From contig RFLL01000074.1 in NCBI GenBank assembly GCA_003693905.1, positions 1-5,524 of the forward strand: a stretch of DNA of 5,524 nucleotides. Reading direction: 5' to 3'. The notes below the pieces were generated by a model. It was not told the origin of the DNA and searched no databases. It saw only the letters and a program-made list of their open reading frames with translations. Shown here in pieces: positions 4,839-5,524 of this stretch (position 1 is the first letter of the stretch; each line of letters starts with the position of its first letter). Both the position numbers and the translations under genes were made by a program. This DNA comes from Alphaproteobacteria bacterium. GTDB taxonomy: Bacteria > Pseudomonadota > Alphaproteobacteria > Kiloniellales > J153.

Positions 4839-5524
4839 CGCACCGGCAGCGCGCAGCATCGCTGCGATTTCGTCGTCTCCGATCATTTCCGCCGCTTCCA
4901 GGGCGCTCCAGCCGTCGTCTGCCGTGGCCGCGACATCGGCCCCGGCGGTGAGCAGCACGCGCACGGCGGCAAGGTGGCCGCGGTTGGCGGCCAGCATCAA
5001 CGCCGTGTTACCGGTTCCGGTTTCGCGGGCATTGATATCCGCTGCGTGCGCGATCAGCAGCCGCAGTGCATCGGGATTGCCGCCGAGTGCGGCCAGATGC
5101 AACGGCCGGCGGCCGCCTGCCTCCGGCCGTTCGATATTGGCGCCAGCGGCAATCAGAACGCTCATCGCCTCCACGTGACCGGCCAGCGCGGCGCGGCCCA
5201 GCGGCGTGCGGCCCGCGGCATTCGCCGCTTCGACCGTCGCGCCGGCGGCAATCAGATCGCGCAGAATTGCGTCATGACCATTCTCGGCGGCTTGAAACAG
5301 GGCCGTCTGCCCGTCCCGGTCCACCGCGGCCGGGTCGGCGCCGGCGGCTAGAAGAAGCTGAACAATCGGGCGGTGGCCCTGACGGGCGGCGGCGTGCAAG
5401 GCGCTCGTTCCGTCGGCGGCAACGGCATCAGGGTCGGCACCAGCATTCAGCAGCTCGGCAACGACGGCAACGTTGGCGGCACCGAACGCGGCGTCGATCA
5501 GGGGCGTATTGCCGCGCCCCGGTC
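4830..5524 (-). CDS. Ankyrin-repeat protein, N-terminus beyond the right edge
   Basis: The stop TAG is at 4830-4832 and the frame stays open to the window edge, giving 230 visible residues. A TTG at 5399 could be taken as a start, but the 41 codons before it encode another clear ankyrin repeat, so the gene extends past 5524. Counting from the edge, seven repeats start near residues 2, 37, 70, 103, 136, 170 and 203. Each has the pattern D/A-G-x-T-P/A-L, A-A-x-x-G-H, and L-L-x-A-G-A-D. The last repeat caps the array and ends A-A-G-A-K-N. Ankyrin arrays bind partner proteins; no catalytic domain is visible. Its cellular location cannot be judged without the N-terminus. It is convergent with the FDH cluster, so it has a separate promoter and may be functionally unrelated. 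Confidence 0.9.
   Translation of the reverse strand, partial: PGRGNTPLIDAAFGAANVAVVAELLNAGADPDAVAADGTSALHAAARQGHRPIVQLLLAAGADPAAVDRDGQTALFQAAENGHDAILRDLIAAGATVEAANAAGRTPLGRAALAGHVEAMSVLIAAGANIERPEAGGRRPLHLAALGGNPDALRLLIAHAADINARETGTGNTALMLAANRGHLAAVRVLLTAGADVAATADDGWSALEAAEMIGDDEIAAMLRAAGAKN

Noticed and set aside
5397..5399. TTG as the start of the ankyrin protein.
   Set aside because: The frame continues upstream to the window edge and encodes another complete ankyrin repeat.

Overview
The window reads as GC-rich proteobacterial DNA, most likely from an alphaproteobacterium of the Rhodospirillales kind. That placement rests on the third-position GC bias, the type of formate dehydrogenase subunits and the protein flavour; it is inference, not a database result. 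Most of the window (1-4790, + strand) is the downstream part of a respiratory, periplasm-facing formate dehydrogenase (FDH) locus. One gene on the - strand, an ankyrin-repeat gene, converges on it from the right edge.

Layout: (1) 3-32, the last codons of a gene that is probably the FDH catalytic subunit. (2) 45-641, the four-cluster iron-sulfur beta subunit (FDH3 type). (3) 642-1013, a 372-base gene-free gap with a strong GNRA-capped hairpin (684-711), a weaker hairpin (748-763) and an AT-cored 24-bp imperfect palindrome (862-885). (4) 1014-1208, a tiny lipoprotein that probably starts at TTG. (5) 1209-1402, a gap with a 7-bp hairpin. (6) 1403-2563, the di-heme cytochrome b gamma subunit. (7) 2620-3030, a secreted PepSY-like protein. 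(8) 3104-4552, a secreted fusion of a seven-bladed WD40 propeller and a class I cytochrome c. (9) 4668-4790, a 40-residue single-helix membrane protein. (10) A possible weak bidirectional terminator near 4799-4838. (11) 4830 to beyond 5524 on the - strand, seven visible ankyrin repeats, with the N-terminus outside the window.

How the genes may work together: by analogy with FDH-N and Wolinella-type enzymes, formate is oxidised in the periplasm by the catalytic subunit. Electrons pass through the beta subunit's four [4Fe-4S] clusters to the two hemes b of the gamma subunit and then to quinone. The unusual part is the envelope cargo around this core: a lipoprotein, a PepSY-like protein, a WD40-cytochrome c and a one-helix peptide, all predicted to be exported or membrane-bound. 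I infer that they form an auxiliary module, possibly a second electron exit to a c-type cytochrome pool or an assembly scaffold. Nothing in the sequence proves this.
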